Shown here: in pieces, positions 63,406 to 64,000 of the stretch
Position numbering within the stretch: the first letter of the stretch is position 1
Layout of the letters: each line of letters begins with the position of its first letter
Assembly (NCBI GenBank): GCA_965234405.1
Contig: OZ248346.1
Reading direction: 5' to 3' (one strand)
Source of the DNA: Planktophila turicensis
Lineage (GTDB): Bacteria; Actinomycetota; Actinomycetes; Nanopelagicales; Nanopelagicaceae
DNA length: 64,000 bases
Made by a program: the position numbers and the translations under genes
The notes under the pieces: model-generated
Seen by the model: only the letters and a program-made list of their open reading frames with translations
Database searches by the model: none
What the model was told of the DNA's origin: nothing

Positions 63406-64000
63406 TTACCTCTCATAACGATTGAGTATCGATTCCGCTCTTCTCGCGATTTCACTTCGAATATCCACTGGGGAAAGTAGTTCGACCGCCCCTGCCGATG
63501 CAAAGACAGATCTTGAAATCCATTGTTGTGAAAATGATGATCCTTTGAAGACGGTCCCGGCATCCAGGTGGGATTCTGCAAAGCGTTCAGCAACATCCCT
63601 GGTTGGCCTCACCACTCTTACCTGAAAACGAAGCTTCTCGGGATTCTCGGGTGATGTCGTAGAAGGTTGTTCGACTTCAGCGGTTTCGGCTGATTGAACT
63701 CTATCTATTCGAAAATGCCTGAAATCCTTGGCTGTTGAACAGTACGCGTGCAGATAGAGGTACCCCTGGTTCTCGAGTATCTCTAATGGCAATACGACTC
63801 TTGTTGAAATCTCATCTTTATATAGCGAGTGATAGGCAATCTTAAGACCACTGCGATGAGCGATTGCATCCTTTATTGATGTGGTCACTTCATGGCTGAA
63901 GTCGGTTGATGCAGTCAACGCCATGGGAAGTTTAACTAAGTCTGCGATACGTTGTGAAAGAGAAGAAATCGCTTCGATCAAATCTTCTCTTTCACTTGAG
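63406..64000 (-). CDS. pafC: WYL-domain regulator, PafC-like (5' end outside window)
   Basis: The last 198 codons of a WYL-domain protein; the frame is open to the window edge, so the N-terminal helix-turn-helix is missing. LKIAYHSLYKDEISTRVVLPLEIL and GYLYLHAYCSTAKDFRHFRIDRV are the WYL core. PafB and PafC form the mycobacterial DNA-damage activator; position next to tatA-tatC matches pafC. The gene symbol rests on context as much as on sequence. Confidence 0.85.
   Translation of the reverse strand, partial: SSEREDLIEAISSLSQRIADLVKLPMALTASTDFSHEVTTSIKDAIAHRSGLKIAYHSLYKDEISTRVVLPLEILENQGYLYLHAYCSTAKDFRHFRIDRVQSAETAEVEQPSTTSPENPEKLRFQVRVVRPTRDVAERFAESHLDAGTVFKGSSFSQQWISRSVFASAGAVELLSPVDIRSEIARRAESILNRYER

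Overview
The window is a gene-dense housekeeping stretch of a chromosome with moderate G+C (most 60-base lines I hand-counted are 42-48%). It looks like a genome-streamlined, low-G+C actinobacterium, probably of the freshwater acI / Nanopelagicales type. The actinobacterial signature is strong: RbpA, the SufR-controlled suf operon with a Rieske ferredoxin, an InhA-type FabI, TlyA, a GarA-type FHA protein between gcvH and two MerR genes, HelY, a PafC-type WYL protein, and a 23S rRNA of about 3.09 kb. The acI assignment is inference from composition, compactness and gene order; the 16S rRNA (30513-32028) would settle it. I see no prophage, transposase, CRISPR array, toxin-antitoxin pair, tRNA gene or obvious accessory island.

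Layout. 1-1865: end of pgk, tpiA, secG, rbpA (+). 1873-6345: ctaA, tkt, pgi transcribed leftward. 6427-12692: sufR-sufB-sufD-Rieske-sufC-sufS-sufU-sufT, a complete iron-sulfur cluster assembly operon. 12711-17036: an ABC exporter, SURF1 and a DUF3099 protein (leftward), then fabG-fabI. 17255-22720: infC-rpmI-rplT, a TrmH-type methyltransferase, pheS-pheT. 22759-30032: argC-argJ-argB-argD-argR-argH-tyrS behind two ARG boxes. 30049-35695: terminator, tandem promoters, 16S-23S-5S rRNA and terminator. 35769-43664: an RPSS-repeat TPR protein, an Ssb-like protein, two small proteins, tlyA-nadK-recN, pyrG, xerD. 43678-44972: a ParA system in reverse orientation. 45041-51693: scpA-scpB-rluB, aroH-tyrA, a cmk-der fusion, and a CDP-alcohol phosphatidyltransferase. 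51703-57411: gcvH, garA-like, merR, DUF151, merR, gcvP. 57423-64000 (leftward): a Dpm1-like glycosyltransferase, 5'-3' exonuclease, helY, a lipid kinase, tatC, tatA and the start-less end of a PafC-like WYL protein.

How it works together: central carbon flow (pgk, tpi, tkt, pgi), cytochrome oxidase maturation (ctaA, SURF1), Fe-S cluster supply, fatty acid elongation, translation (rRNA, infC, L35, L20, PheRS, TyrRS, rRNA modification), arginine synthesis under ArgR, chromosome upkeep (recN, xerD, parA, scpAB) and glycine cleavage. Genes are packed with 1-, 4- or 8-base overlaps, and many transcription units appear leaderless: a TANNNT box followed by 6-7 bases and the start codon.

The most interesting signals are not unusual genes but sequence-level ones: (i) the heptamer GGGGGAG occurs 19 times on the + strand outside rRNA and only once on the - strand, suggesting a polar Chi/KOPS-like or coding-strand signal; (ii) the uniform leaderless promoter architecture, including two opposed promoters inside 27 bases; (iii) tandem ARG boxes combined with an ArgB lacking the arginine-sensing N-terminal helix and an arg cluster without argF and argG; (iv) a G+C-rich mosaic block at scpA-tyrA split by a 23-33% G+C gap; (v) a dyad shared by the secG and infC leaders.
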